Assembly (NCBI GenBank): GCA_947652605.1
Contig: OX393576.1
Location: 61,542,966-61,606,965 of the forward strand
Reading direction: 5' to 3'
From: Elmis aenea
Taxonomy: Eukaryota; Arthropoda; Insecta; Coleoptera; Elmidae
DNA: 64,000 bases
Part shown: one piece after another, positions 35,011-46,323 of the stretch
How positions within the stretch are numbered: position 1 is the first letter of the stretch
How the letters are laid out: each line of letters opens with the position of its first letter
Translations under genes and position numbers: made by a program
The notes under the pieces: generated by a model
What the model saw: only the letters and a program-made list of their open reading frames with translations
The model's database searches: none
What the model was told of the DNA's origin: nothing

Positions 35011-36420
35011 TATATTGTTGGAAAATGTTGTGTGACGCTACATGCATCGTAAAAAATATTAACAAAAAATATTTAAATGACTTAAAAGCCGCGAATAATT
35101 TTTTATATATTACTGTGCAAATTTTATCGCCATTTAATTAAAAAAATAAGTTTGTTGGTGTCATTTGTAAAAACAAACGGGAGGATCAGATGATAATTGT
35201 TGCTGTACACACAATTAACGCTAATATTTAAATAAAAACAGCTTTTAAACAAAGCAATTACACTCGGCGTTATGTAGACTTGCAAGAATAATTAACTAAA
35301 AACTCCCTGATGTTATACTTTTTGCTATACAATCAAAAGGTTTCTAAATACGTACTTTCACCCAAAAAAAAACCTAAATTAAAACCAGGCAACAATAGCA
35401 TCCAACGAAATGCAACAAAGCACCATTATAACGTACCTTTAGTCTTTACTTCCATCATTTATAAACGCTCTCCCAAAACAATCAATCAACTACAAAATTA
35501 GCACCACGTCCGTAACCAGAACAGACCAAAATTGATGTGTTAAAACGCAATTTTGCTCAATCTAGATTGCATAGTGCAACTCAGCTAAACTACAACATTA
35601 TAAATGTTCACATAAACACAAATTCGACCAACTGTATCAAACATTATTATTTTTTTAATCTTATAGCATACGTTTTTGCACGTACTAATTTAGATTAGGT
35701 AAACAAAAACAGATTTTGGGAAAATTCAAAAACGCTTTGATCTTGGTACTCAATTGCTTATTATCTTTCAATTAATTTTCCCGTGAAGGCAACGATATTT
35801 TTTAACGTATGTATTCATAACGTTCTCATAGTCGTATAAACTGCACCTGTGTAATAAAAGTAATCCTGAATAAGCTTTAAAAGAAAAATGTGCGGGAAAT
35901 TACTTCCTACATTTAACGTGACACAAAACAAGCATTAAGTTTATTTTTGTTTAACGGCATAACAGCTACGACAGGCTGTGCGAAGTTGCCATAAGGAGGA
36001 GCACTCTACAACTACAATTAAAAATAGTATCAAGTTATCACCCGCCTCAACTTTAATCCTCTGATAATATACTTCTCCCAACAATGTAAACAGTTGCAAG
36101 AAAGTGCCAAATAATATTTACAAATCATTACGTAATTTTGTAAAAGATGTAAACTGAAAACACCAAAGATGCAAGAAATATCTGAGAATATACAACCAAT
36201 GTTGCTGACGTCTATGCACTGGATAATTAGAATTAATAATGTAAATTATTCCTGAATGAAAAAACAATGAATAACGATAAACAGGGTGTTCCAAAAATCT
36301 TTGCTATCTCGGTTATCGTTTTGATTTAAAAAACAAACCCAAAACGCGAATATATTATAAATAAATGCAAGAAGGGCCTGCATAATAGTTTGTTACACAC
36401 CAAGAGTTGTAAGAAGCATA
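35011..36420. other. AT-rich intron sequence, nothing recognised
   Basis: No exon or complete element is seen. A lone mariner-type end (ACAGGGTGTTCCAAAAATC) is at 36282. Confidence 0.5.
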
Positions 36421-36554
36421 TTACGCACGAGTGAAAAAGTTGTGCACAGAGCCGCGAGAGCGTATTTCCACGAGTGCATAATAGCTTTACAACTCGTGTT
36501 ATGTAGCTCACTTTTTCTACGATCACATAATACCTACGATTTTAACGGCTTTTT
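36421..36554 (-). repeat. Dispersed repeat R, copy 2
   Basis: This is the second copy of the repeat at 516-654, roughly three quarters identical by eye, with TATTTCCACGAGTGCATAAT and CCTACGATTTTAACGGCTTT. It follows a lone mariner-type end (ACAGGGTGTTCCAAAAATC at 36282). Strand is given by analogy only. Confidence 0.6.
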
Positions 36555-36827
36555 GTTATATGCTATATGTTATGGAAAAAATATTATTGACAATATTAAA
36601 ACTTCTACATGACTGTTAATATAATTTGATTTTAAACAATATCGCTGTTGTATATAACTAACAAATAAAAGTAAGTAATGCCTATTAAAAATACTTTACA
36701 GATTCGAACATGTTTTTATACCATTATAGGTACATATAAAATAGATTGTTTTAAGATGATCTATAACGAAATAAATAAGGTGGGAATGATCTCTTGAACA
36801 TGGGGCAACACAAACAAATCACAAATA

Positions 36828-38238
36828 CAGGGTGACCCAGTTATCGTGAACAGCATGGGGATGTCGTAAACGGTAAGAGATTGGTCGAATAAATCAAAAT
36901 GATCTATAATTAAAGAGCAACTATTCTATCAAAACCTTTTTTTAAAAAAACTAATAGTTTTTGCGCTATTCATAAAAAAACAAAAAATTACGTTTTCGAT
37001 TTTTGTTTAAAACTTGATTATTTGAAATCATACTTAAAATATTTTTCGACATTATCAAGACACTTTTTTGCATAGATTTAAAATTTAATAATACATTTTA
37101 ACTATCTACATTTGTTTTCGTTATATTTTATTTATATCAACTTTTTTATTTTAAATACAGGGTGTAGCTGGCTGTAACACTATTAAAAAGAGATTTTTTC
37201 TCTTGTTGTTTAATCAAAGACTGCCATAGAAAAACAAAACAAAACACATAGATAAACTGGATGTACTTAATTAAACACAAAATAACTTAAATTGTTAAAG
37301 ATATTTTTAACTTTTCATAATAATTTATGATTTTTCAGTTACTATTATTATTAAATCTAAATTATAACATGCGTTCAATGGGCAATAGAAATTTATTATC
37401 TGCACTTTGTAGATAATGATGATTTCCTAAGCTTATTTTTTTTTAAATTAGATAAACTGTACTTAAAATAGCTAATCTTAATTCATCAATTGTATTCAAA
37501 TGTTTTATTAAGAGTGGTTGTTTTAAGAACATTTCATCAAACAAAAAGTAATATGCTTAGAAAAACATTAATATCTACTAAGTGCAGATCTCAAATTTTT
37601 ATTGTCCATGCAGAGTGAGCGTTGAATGCATGTTATAATTTGGATTCAAAAGTAATAGTAACTGAAAAATCATCAATTATTATGAAATGTAAAAATTATC
37701 TCGAATTATTTAAAGTTATGTGTTTAATTAAGTAGGTACAACTAGTTTATTTATGTAACGTCTTTCAATAGCCAATTTAACTAAACTTAATAAATACAAT
37801 TAAATTATAACTTACTTTTTTTTAAGATACACCTAACAACCTATAGGTACATTAATGAAACGAGAAAAAAAGCTCCTTTTAATGGTGCCAGCCAACTACA
37901 ACCCGTATTTAAATTTAAAATAAGAAAGTTGATGTCAAAATAACAAAAACAAATGAAGATAGATGTAATTTATTAACATATTATTATTAACATTTATTAA
38001 CAATAATGTTGGAAAATATTTTGAGTATGATTTTAAATAAACAAGTTATAAACAAAATTTGAAAACGTAATGTTTTTGTTTTTTATTAATAGCGCATACA
38101 CTGTAATATTTTTTCAGATTTTTTTTTAAATAGAATAATTGCTGTTTAATTATAGATCATTTTGACTCATTTAACCAACTCTGTATCTCTTACTGTTTAC
38201 GAGATTCCCATGCTGTTCACGATAACTGGGACACCCTG
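36828..38238. mobile_element. Foldback element G, copy 2, with ends
   Basis: Left CAGGGTGACCCAGTTATCGT and right (ACGATAACTGGGACACCCTG) are inverted and flanked by TA at 36826-36827 and 38239-38240. The arms read inward through GTAAACGGTAAGAGAT and ATGATCTATAATTAA. The interior is the same as at 27510-28710, with AATTTATTATCTGCACTTTG on the left mirrored near 37570-37610. It gives the true ends of family G. Confidence 0.85.
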
Positions 38239-39055
38239 TATATGCAAAATCTTGTTACACCGATAACAAAAATTAATAAAATAATTTAATTTGATTCAGT
38301 GGGACACTAAAAGCAACTTAATTAAAAAAGTTTTTTCTCGCGCATTTAATCTGTTCAGCACAAATGTCCTACATTTCAACGGCGTTCCAGTAAAAATGCT
38401 TTTACTGATTAAGGTGATTGGTGATGATATAGTGACAGCTTAATCTCAAGACTACATCTTAATTATCTGAGCAATTTTTACGGGCACTGATTAACGCGTG
38501 GCCATTACAATCCAAGAAGGCATCAAAAAGATAAATGCACACAAATAAAATCCCACCGATTAATTGAAAATCCTGCGTGAACATATTCAATGGAACGACG
38601 CCATTTAAGCATGATTTACTAAAATTCTCCACATCCAGATAATAGATTACTTTAATCGTTGGTTTAGACAGCTGTAATAATGCTCTAACTTCGCTTTTAT
38701 ACTTAATTCGTAAGATAAATTGTATTAAACGTAGATTAAGGTTAGAATACCTGACACAACGTACGATATAATACACTAAAACGTACATCAACAGTTTATT
38801 ACGAACTGAAATATATTGACAACGTAAAGTTTTCATTTTCCCAAAAACAAAAGCTCGAAAATTTACTTTGACGCAGTGTGATGTGATTTTCCTATCGAAT
38901 AAAATCCTGAAATAAACAATGCGGCATTTGGACTTGGTAAACAGCGACCCTCAAATCAATATTTACGATGCTAATATAAAAAAACAACGTACTGTCAAAC
39001 CTTTAAGTTTACAGTTTATTAATATTAACTTTATCGCACTTGGACGTATGTACTG
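38239..39055. other. Intron sequence with an unrecognised 125-codon open frame
   Basis: The minus-strand open frame 38836-38459 (starting MKTLRCQYISVRNKLLMYVL) is long for this base composition. It has no domain I recognise and no obvious splice partner. It could be chance, a decayed coding element or an unknown nested gene. I do not call it a gene. Confidence 0.3.
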
Positions 39056-39304
39056 TCAAATTATTTTGTACGCCGGTAGCGTCGCCACCATCGCGTTTAC
39101 TCTCGGGACGCCCGCAACGGCTGGCGTTTCCGGGCGCTCACGCTGATGTACTGGGAGCAGCGTCGTTGATAGTAATGAAAACTGCCACCGCTTACATTTG
39201 AGCGCTAGTTTCGTTTGTTTGGGACACTCAACAAGGCTAAATGTTATTAAATACACGCCACTAACCCTAACGAAACGAGGCCATACTGACACTCTCACAT
39301 TCAT
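39056..39304 (-). promoter_or_regulatory. CpG-rich patch, possible internal promoter or 5' exon
   Basis: This patch is far richer in CpG (TCTCGGGACGCCCGCAACGG, TTTCCGGGCGCTCACGCTGA) than the surrounding intron. On the minus strand there is an initiator-like TCAGTATG near 39284 and a donor-like AGC|GTGAGC near 39139. It could be a noncoding first exon for a shorter CASK transcript. No repeat structure was seen in it. Confidence 0.25.
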
Positions 39305-39742
39305 ATCAAATATTCAGTACTTCAGCAACGATTGTCAAAGAAAATATTTATTTTAGCCGCAATAAACAATTAATTCAACTAAAATAAGTTAATATCTGCA
39401 GATATTATAACATTACCATTTCGAGTTGTTCAGAAACGTATCCGGGAATTAATTTCCTACATATAATTTTTCAGTTGTTGAAACTCGACTTACTTAAAAT
39501 TCTCCAAAAATTTTGATAAAATTCTATAATAGTTCATTTCAATATTCCTAACGATAACTACAGACTAACAGACGCGAAAAACAGACCAAAGTCCGGTCGC
39601 AAAAAGCTCAGTTCAAGTTATTCAAATACTTTTATTCCCTTAATAACAAAGATGCTGCTTGATTAAATTTTGACGTAGCTATGTATAACTGAACAAAACT
39701 AATAAAAATCGATTTTTAGTAATCTAACGAACTCAAAATATA

Positions 39743-40636
39743 CAGTGTGTCCAAAAAATATGGAATATGCTATACAGGGTGTCCAGTTTAAAATGAAGTA
39801 TATGGGTATCTCGGAAACAGTTAGAAATACAAAATCGATTAAATGGGGAAAAAGTTGCACAATTAAATGCGTAACAATAATCCAGTTTTACATTTTCAAT
39901 AATTCATCCTGTTACGTAATACCACAACGAAAACGAAAAATGTACATTTTCTTCAAACTTCCATATTACCTTTATTTGAAAAGATTTGTGCGCCAAATTT
40001 TCAGGATCGGATAAGTAACTAATAAGGATATTAAAAATGACATTAAAAATATTCTAGGTCTACTATGTTTCGCGCGGTCATACCTAACTTTTGTTTTTCT
40101 TATGTACGCCATATTGGATTTTTGCATTTTTCAAATCTCCATAACAAATTCTTTTCAACCATGTAACTTAAGTACCCTTACTTAAGCAACTTTTTGAGAA
40201 AAACGCAAACATTATTTTAATTGATTAGTATTTATTTCTAACAAAAACATCATGAGAATTAAAATTTTTTGACGAAATCTACAATAAGTGTTCAAACTGT
40301 GAACCGTTTATAACATTCCCAACCATTTCAGGTGTAATTTCTCTAATACGATCTTTTGAATTTCCGATATTCTCCCGCCTCTTAGCAAAAACTTAATTTT
40401 TAAGGTGACCCCATCATTGAAAAGAGAAAAAAAATCTCTATCAAATGAACATAATATAGGGGTACCTTGCCATTTAAAAAAATGCAATTGGTTTTCATTG
40501 CGCTTTTGTTATTCCATAAAATTAATTTTGTCTTATGGTGGAAAATTAAGTACCAAACAACTTTTATTCAAAACATCTTAGCCTAAAGTGGATATTTACT
40601 GAGATATATAGCATATTCCATAACTTTTGGACACTG
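39743..40636 (-). mobile_element. Mariner-type element M, rearranged copy
   Basis: Left CAGTGTGTCCAAAAAATATG and right (complement CAGTGTCCAAAAGTTATGGA) are inverted and flanked by TA. The right half (about 40150-40636) matches 33680-34202, including TGTTCAAACTGTGAACCGTT. The left half is replaced from 39775 by a different element start (CAGGGTGTCCAGTTTAAAAT) whose right end I cannot place. The 39745-40014 open frame is not a gene. Confidence 0.65.
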
Positions 40637-41503
40637 TATATTGTATTTCCAGACAAGATTTTTCAAAAAAACTAGCTTTCTCCGATGACCTAAAAACGTG
40701 TACGATTTTGATAACCATTTTTAAGGTAAGTGCGAATGGTCCAGAGCGTCGTAATAAATGATATATAAACAGCCTGAAGAACAAACCTAGTAAAGTAAAG
40801 ACCCCTTAAATCTCCCAGATTCGGCTGATTTATAGGGCGGCCATAAACGATACCTTAATAGCATGTGGTGCTACGCACACTCTAACTGGAGACAAGAAAC
40901 AAGACCAATAACGAAACAGTCCAATCCTGCAGCGAATAAGTGGAAGAACGCAAGTGCAACTTTAAAAATTATAAATGCAAACAAACTTTTATTAGAGTAA
41001 ACTATAATTTTTTTTTAAAAAAACTCACAAATGTTACACTTGGGAAATAAATTATTGAGTTGAGGGTTGCTGTTTCAATTTGAGATCTTGTTTAAAATCA
41101 ATAACACTAAAAACTAACAAATATGTTATTTATTATACTGTTGGAGTACCTCAAATAAAGCGTATTCGGTTAACTTATTCATTTATTTCGTTTAGATTTT
41201 TTCGCGTAGGATAAACGGTGCATCCAAAAGAAGCTTATTCAAGCGCTCTAAATGTTATTTTTTTTAACGATTTTTAAGGGAAACGCGACGAGTATTGGCA
41301 AATAGTTTAAACATTGATTAAGAAATAATTTACTTTATTTTAAGAGACGTATCTACAAAACTTTCTTCTCTTAAGATACACTTAAATATACTTAATCAGC
41401 TACTAAGCCCATATTAAATATTTATTTGTGTTTCCGTTAAATTTTCACGATAGAAAATTTTGTCAGATAGTTCAAAAGTTCTTTCCAACACATTGGACTT
41501 ACA
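40637..41503. other. Intron sequence, nothing recognised
   Basis: No feature is supported. Confidence 0.5.
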
Positions 41504-42093
41504 CAGGGTGTCCCAGATTTCCAGCATGGGGATTTCGCTTATTATAGGAGAAACAGGTTTGCCTAAATTAAATGAATTATTCCTTATTATGAGAGGAGCC
41601 ACAATCAATTTTTCTCTCATAACTTTTTTGTCTTAATCATTAAATAAATTTTATTTGTACCTTCTGAAGGTACATTTTATGTAGAATGTAAATATTATCT
41701 TAGATTTTTTTTTATGACTTTTCATTTTTGAGATAATACCCCTAACTTCATTTCTCTTATGGGCCGTCAAGTTGGCTTTGGAATAGTTCGATGTGCTTTT
41801 TTTTCTCTTTCTAAGATAATAGTTACATTCTACTTACATAAAAAGGTACCTTCACGAGGTACAAATAAGATTAATTTAATGATTACGACAAAAAAGTTAT
41901 GAGAAAAAAAAAGAAATTCGACATAAGTATTCATATTTCTTGCTATAAATTCTGAAGCACAAGCAATTTTGTACTTTTAAAAATTGATTGTGGCTCCTCT
42001 CATACTAAGGAATATTTCATCTAATTTAAGCACACCTGTATCTCTTATAATAAGCGAGATCCCCATGCTGGAAATGTAATCTGGGACACCCTC
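41504..42093. mobile_element. Hairpin mariner-type MITE
   Basis: Left CAGGGTGTCCCAGATTTCCA and right (complement GAGGGTGTCCCAGATTACAT) are inverted. Arms share CAGCATGGGGAT, CGCTTATTATAGGAGA-type and GAGAGGAGCCACAATCAATT sequence. The whole 590 bases fold as one hairpin. It sits 155 bases downstream of the second L27 exon of CASK. The centre has a GTTGGCTTTGG variant of the shared motif (about 41771). Confidence 0.8.
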
Positions 42094-42247
42094 TATAAAC
42101 ATACGTTTAATTTTTTTTTTTTTAATAAATAAATCGTTAATTGCTTATTCTCGGTGAAGCTGAAATTAAAAAATGTTGCGCAAAATTTTCCAGTTTAATA
42201 ATCGAATCCATTTCGGGAGGATATCAAAAAAACAAAAATATTCCTAC

Positions 42248-42421
42248 CTTAAAATGAGGTCGGCTAAACAGATCGCGCAGTTCCTGCAGATCCCTATGGT
42301 CGGCCTCGCGCCGGTGTTCCAGTTCTCGAAGAGCGTCGGCGGCGTCTCGCGCCCTCAGCACGGCGTCGCTTGGTGGAGCTCGAACAGGTGTCACTACTTT
42401 ACTTGCAATACGATCATATAA
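42248..42421 (-). CDS. CASK: CASK exon: second L27 domain
   Basis: Exactly 58 codons, phase 0 at both ends. It starts LYDRIASKVVTPVRAPPSDA and ends LRDLFSRPHFK. This matches the second L27 domain of CASK (LYDKINTK, PPSDAVQRAKEVLEE, QPHF in vertebrates), the part that binds Veli/Lin-7. The acceptor is TTACAG at 42427-42422 and the donor is GTAGGA from 42247. The exon is strikingly GC-rich (GAGGCCGAC, GACGCCGCCGACGC) compared with the AT-rich introns and other CASK exons. It is the last CASK exon I can recognise. The PDZ, SH3 and guanylate-kinase exons should follow, but nothing like them is seen down to base 1. Confidence 0.95.
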
Positions 42422-43019
42422 CTGTAAACAAAAAATTCACAACATAATATCAACATCGCTTCCGGACATGCGACAACAATTTTCAAAGAACAAAAAGGCT
42501 TAACAACATCGTGAAAATAAATTTGTTCACGCGTGGAAATCGTTCGGCAAATGAATCAGCATGGATGAAAACATTTCAAATACAAAAGTAATTACCAGGA
42601 AACTTAAAACCGTGAAGAGATCAGCTGCAATGGCGGTATTGTTGTGATATATTCGTTGATATTTATTTCGCACCATTTTCTGGTTATTTACAAAATGTTA
42701 CATCCGCTGAATCACCACTCATTTTCGCCGTTTCAGTACAAAGTTTGATGCACAACATAAAATTTGGGTTTGATATGAATACCAAACGAATTACCTACAC
42801 GCAAAAACCAAAGAAAGCATTTTATAAAAATTACTTGCGTCGCCTTTATGAAAATTAAACAACAATAAAAGCACAGAAAAGGTTATGTATCACTGCCATT
42901 CCATCATGAACAACAAATATAATAACAAACTTTAAACGATTATCCCTGTATAAAACAAATAATTGACAATATAGGAACTATAAACTTGGCTGAAAAACTG
43001 ATTCATCGAGCATTGTAAT

Positions 43020-43340
43020 TTTTTGGTGATCTGTGCGTCGTCGGAGCATGAGATCGTTGAATTTACTTCGTTGTACCACAAACTCAGCAAGGTAGATGCG
43101 ATCAATCGTAATGCGAAAAGACGCGAACTGGCAATGCAACAAAACAGAAGGAATTGTGCGCCGACGCGTCGCGACGCCGGCTGTGTCACTTCTAAAGTTC
43201 CCGATACACGAAGACCCACGCGGATCAAATTTGCACAAAAATTAAAAACAATTGCACCAGCGTAATATCCAACACTTCCAAACAATTTTAGAAGAACCAC
43301 CCCGATAAATTTAGCGCTATACGCAGAACGCGACAATATC
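43020..43340. promoter_or_regulatory. CpG-rich patch upstream of the second L27 exon
   Basis: It is dense in CpG (CGACGCGTCGCGACGCCGGC near 43163) within otherwise CpG-poor intron. Overlapping open frames on both strands (43023-43265 plus, 43336-42932 minus) encode low-complexity or unrecognisable peptides and cannot all be real. On the CASK strand it lies about 600 bases before the exon at 42421, so it could be an internal promoter. It could also be a decayed element. Confidence 0.25.
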
Positions 43341-43490
43341 TAAACCGGGTTATTTATAACGTAATTTTTACAGATTATTTTACATTAGCCTAAAGTTGTT
43401 TCTTGTATATTAATACTTGAAAGATTATGTTTAAAAATTGCTACATAAATAGCGTATGTTGTGATTTTTAATCTTGTTTATGTTATTATA

Positions 43491-44994
43491 AGGTACCTGA
43501 GCAGAATAAAGCCCAGCACTAAATAAGGCCCACTTTTGAATTTACCGCTCAAAAACGCACTGTACGTCCGGAGCTTGTGTTTAAAAGATGTGTTATGAGA
43601 ACCAGTTGAAAGGGCCAAGGACCATTAAAACCGGCAACAACGCGTTTTGTTTAGTGCAACAAAACTTTGTGACGCAGTGAGTGCACGTGTCGTTTTTATA
43701 AAAATCCGCTAGGTATAACAAATCGCAAGTATTTAAAAAAGTTTGTTAATTATACTTTATTTTATGGTTTTATATGACAGATTATAATATTATTCAACTT
43801 CCCAACTGTAGAAAATAACAAATTTATATGTGAATCATTTGGAATTTATATATTTTTTTAGGAACGAAGCATTCATCAAATAAGGCCCAGATATATGGGC
43901 CTTTTTGTTACAGTTGATATTATGGCCAAAACAACCAACGAGAAAGAAGTAAAAAAATTATGTGTTGGACTTACACTAGAGGACAACGATTTTCAATACT
44001 GCTAATTTTTGAGGAGCTAAAAGTACGCTCAAATGGCAAAAAAATTTAAAAGATGATTACTAAGTTAAAAATAATTGTGATGTTCCAGAGTAGAGTAAAG
44101 GAATATTGTTTTTGTGATAAATAATCATTTAAAACTGATTTAGGAGATAGTGTTCGGTTTCTTTGTTATTCCTTATTTATTTTTCCTTTGGGCCTTAAAA
44201 TATACATAGGGGAAGGTCGGGTTATATCGGACGGTTAAGCTTTTTTACTATTTGTGAATTTGTTAAAGGCTCAATTTGACCATACTACGCATCAAAGCAT
44301 ACTTAGATATGTTGTACAAACACCCATAAAAGCAATTACCCTTAGGGGGAAATTTTTTTACCATTTTTAGGCAATCGAAAAAGACCTTACTTTTTGCCCA
44401 TTCAAAAAGTTGGAGGGTTATATCGGACATGATTTAATGTTTAGCAAATTACACATTTTTGGTTATCCAAACAAGTTTTTATTACTGTCCAGGCCTGATC
44501 AGATTTAAGCGTAAAACATTAAAAAAATTATTTCTTGTTGCTACCAATACACTTAGAAAGTGATTGTACTTATACGTTTAAGCAGGATCAGCACTCCACG
44601 AAAAAACACTCTCTAAACAGAAAAAACTCTATTGCTTTGACACACGGAAACGACGCATTCTAATGTAGTGTGCGTTTTCCTTCTACTAGTTGCTGTCAAC
44701 AGCCAATATCGCGATAGGTGCCTCTGTGCATGGCAAGTGCCCGAAAAACCACTTGTCCGATATTACCCGCTGTCCGATATTACCCGACTTTCCCCTACGC
44801 ATATAATATGGCCCAATATGAGAGTAAACATTTTTTTTTATTCTTTAAATACATTTTATGTAGAAGGCATATTTTATTTTTGTTACTAATGGAAATATAG
44901 AATTTAACCTCACTTACTGTATTTTAATGTTCCTCCAAATAAAGTTATTAAAAATGAATATTTATTAAGTGGGCCTTATTCAGCTTAGGTACCT
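43491..44994. mobile_element. TA-target element (pogo-like) inside the hairpin MITE
   Basis: Ends AGGTACCTGAGCAGAATAAA and, complemented from the right, AGGTACCTAAGCTGAATAAG are inverted, with TA duplicated at 43489-43490 and 44995-44996. AAGGCCCA words repeat inside both ends (43528, 43880, 44970). No transposase is recognisable. It carries a further insertion at 44209-44795. Confidence 0.8.
44209..44795. mobile_element. Innermost pogo-like MITE of the nest
   Basis: Ends GGGGAAGGTCGGGTTATATC and, complemented, GGGGAAAGTCGGGTAATATC are inverted and flanked by TA at 44207-44208 and 44796-44797. The word TTATATCGGAC/GTCCGATATTA recurs four times (44223, 44418, 44756, 44773), probably transposase-binding repeats. 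No coding remains. The 44668-44889 open frame crosses the border and is not a gene. Confidence 0.85.
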
Positions 44995-45433
44995 TAGTAT
45001 GAATATATTTTAAATTAACAAATATTTTGGTGATATAAAAGTAAAACAAATAATCAGCGACAGATTCTCTTTTTCGTTTTTTTTTTTTTATAGGCTAGTG
45101 AAAGTTGTCAGGACGATGAAATAAATCTATAGAAGAATATTATTATTTAATATGTGTAACAAAGGAAACGAGAATCAATCGCTGATTATTTGTTTTACTT
45201 TTATATCACCAAAAGATTTGTTAATTAAATTTTTATTTATACTATAATAACATAAACAAGATTAAAAATCACAAAATGCGCTATTTATGTACCAATTTTT
45301 AAACATAATATTAAAAGAAGAAGTATTAATATACAAGAAACAACTTTGGGTTAATGTAAGATAATCTGTAAAAATTACGTTATAGATAAAAACAATCACA
45401 TTAGCAAACAAAATTTGTGATATGCTTGTATGC

Positions 45434-45504
45434 GGCGAAAAATTGTGGCGACGAAGAATTGTGTAGGCGAAGAATTGTGGGCGAAGAATTGTGGGCGAAG
45501 AATG
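45434..45504. repeat. Minisatellite next to the first L27 exon
   Basis: About five units of a 14-base word GGCGAAGAATTGTG (with variants GGCGAAAAATTGTG and an expanded GCGACGAAGAATTGTGTA) lie about 50 bases downstream of the donor of the exon at 45552-45670. The unit is GC-richer than the intron. Confidence 0.85.
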
Positions 45505-45551
45505 TTCCGGACACGATCTAACCCGATGCTTTAAAATGAAACAGAACTCAC

Positions 45552-45670
45552 CTCTAATAAGCTGTGCAAATGAGTATCTTCTAGTAGAGCCAAAAGATGA
45601 GCTCTTTCATGTGGTCTTGATTCTTGAAGACAATATATGTCATCAAGGGAGTCTAATATTGTAGCTACGG
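45552..45670 (-). CDS. CASK: CASK exon: first L27 domain
   Basis: It encodes AVATILDSLDDIYCLQESRP, then HERAHLLALLEDTHLHSLLE. This matches the first L27 domain of CASK (AVSQVLDSLEEIHALTDC, then LHSVFQDQHLHTLLDLYD in vertebrates), a helical module that pairs with L27 domains of partners such as SAP97/Dlg. The acceptor is TTTTAG at 45676-45671 and the donor is GTGAGT from 45551. The phase is 1 in, 0 out. A short GC-richer tandem repeat lies about 50 bases past the donor (45434-45504). The following 3.1 kb intron contains a triple-nested transposon cluster. Confidence 0.95.
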
Positions 45671-46079
45671 CTAAAACAAAAGCAAAGTTAAAAACAAAAG
45701 CAGCTTTTCACGCTCGCTTATTTAGGTCAACACAACCAAAGCTGTTTACAAATATAATTTTAAAATAATTTCTTTTTGTTCTTCTGTTGATGTTAAACCA
45801 CGTTTAAATTTATTGTCTACTTTAGCAAAACCTTCCCAAAATGAATTATTCGACGACATTCAAGATGATTCAGCACGCGCTACTGCTTGCAAGTATTTCA
45901 ATAGTGTGACTTTGATAAAAATGGAATTAAAAAATTCTAATGCAGTATTAAAACTTTTAGGAACAGAAATTTATATTATTATGTTGTAGGTCGCCCATGA
46001 TCAAGTAGGTAAGGTTGGTTTTCGGGTGGGAAAACACTATCGAAAGCTTTTTGATAATCGACAAAAAAAAAACACTTAC

Positions 46080-46263
46080 CACAAGACGATATTTCATCAT
46101 CACCATAATCCGAAAAGCTATCTGAAGTAAAATCATCACTAGGAAACCACTTGATAGAATTAACAGCGCTCAATATCATAGTCTTTAATTTTCTCCTATT
46201 ATTAAATTTCTTTAATTCTTCTATAGCTTCGTTTAAATGAAGTTTGAATCCTTTATCGCGTTC
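46080..46263 (-). CDS. CASK: CASK exon: calmodulin-binding region and linker to L27
   Basis: The exon starts ERDKGFKLHLNEAIEELKKF and continues NNRRKLKTMILSAVNS, the counterpart of the CASK autoregulatory and calmodulin-binding helix (ARRKLKGAVLAAVSS in vertebrates). The basic RRKLK core is retained. The rest (IKWFPSDDFTSDSFSDYGDD, then EISSC) is an acidic, serine-rich linker that is far less conserved, as usual for this family. The acceptor is CACCAG at 46269-46264 and the donor is GTAAGT from 46079. It enters in phase 0 and leaves in phase 1. The linker residues make this the most species-specific of the CASK exons here. Confidence 0.94.
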
Positions 46264-46323
46264 CTGGTGGCAATAAATTACGTTGTTATATTAAAAAAAA
46301 AGTCACATCAACTTATTACTTAC

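Larger units (their letters stand above)
1..42247 (-). other. CASK: Giant CASK intron after the second L27 exon
   Basis: This is inferred to be intronic. The donor at 42247 opens an intron and no later CASK exon is recognised to the window edge. I looked on the minus strand for the linker with the VTPPP motif, the PDZ motif (PMGITLK, GGMIHRQGTLHVGD) and SH3/GUK motifs, and did not see them. The region is filled with the transposons and foldback elements listed separately. A very small or diverged exon could have escaped by-eye reading. Confidence 0.7.
43350..45389. mobile_element. Hairpin MITE containing two further nested elements
   Basis: The outer arms are TTATTTATAACGTAATTTTT on the left and its inverse ending near 45389, followed by TTGTTTCTTGTATATTAATA and ATAGCG-type blocks and TTTTTAATCTTGTTTATG in both. 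The left arm is cut at TTATTATA by the element 43491-44994 and resumes at 44995 (GTATGAATATATTTTAAATT), matching the right arm (GTATAAATAAAAATTTAATT). Without insertions the element would be about 535 bases. Confidence 0.8.

Noticed and set aside
38459..38836. A 125-codon minus frame, perhaps a membrane-protein exon
   Set aside because: No recognised motif, no convincing splice sites and no upstream partner; kept only as a note in the region entry.
42932..43336. A 134-codon minus frame with hydrophobic stretches, and overlapping frames on both strands
   Set aside because: Frames overlap in a CpG-rich patch on both strands, there is no recognisable domain, and no join to the CASK frame could be shown.
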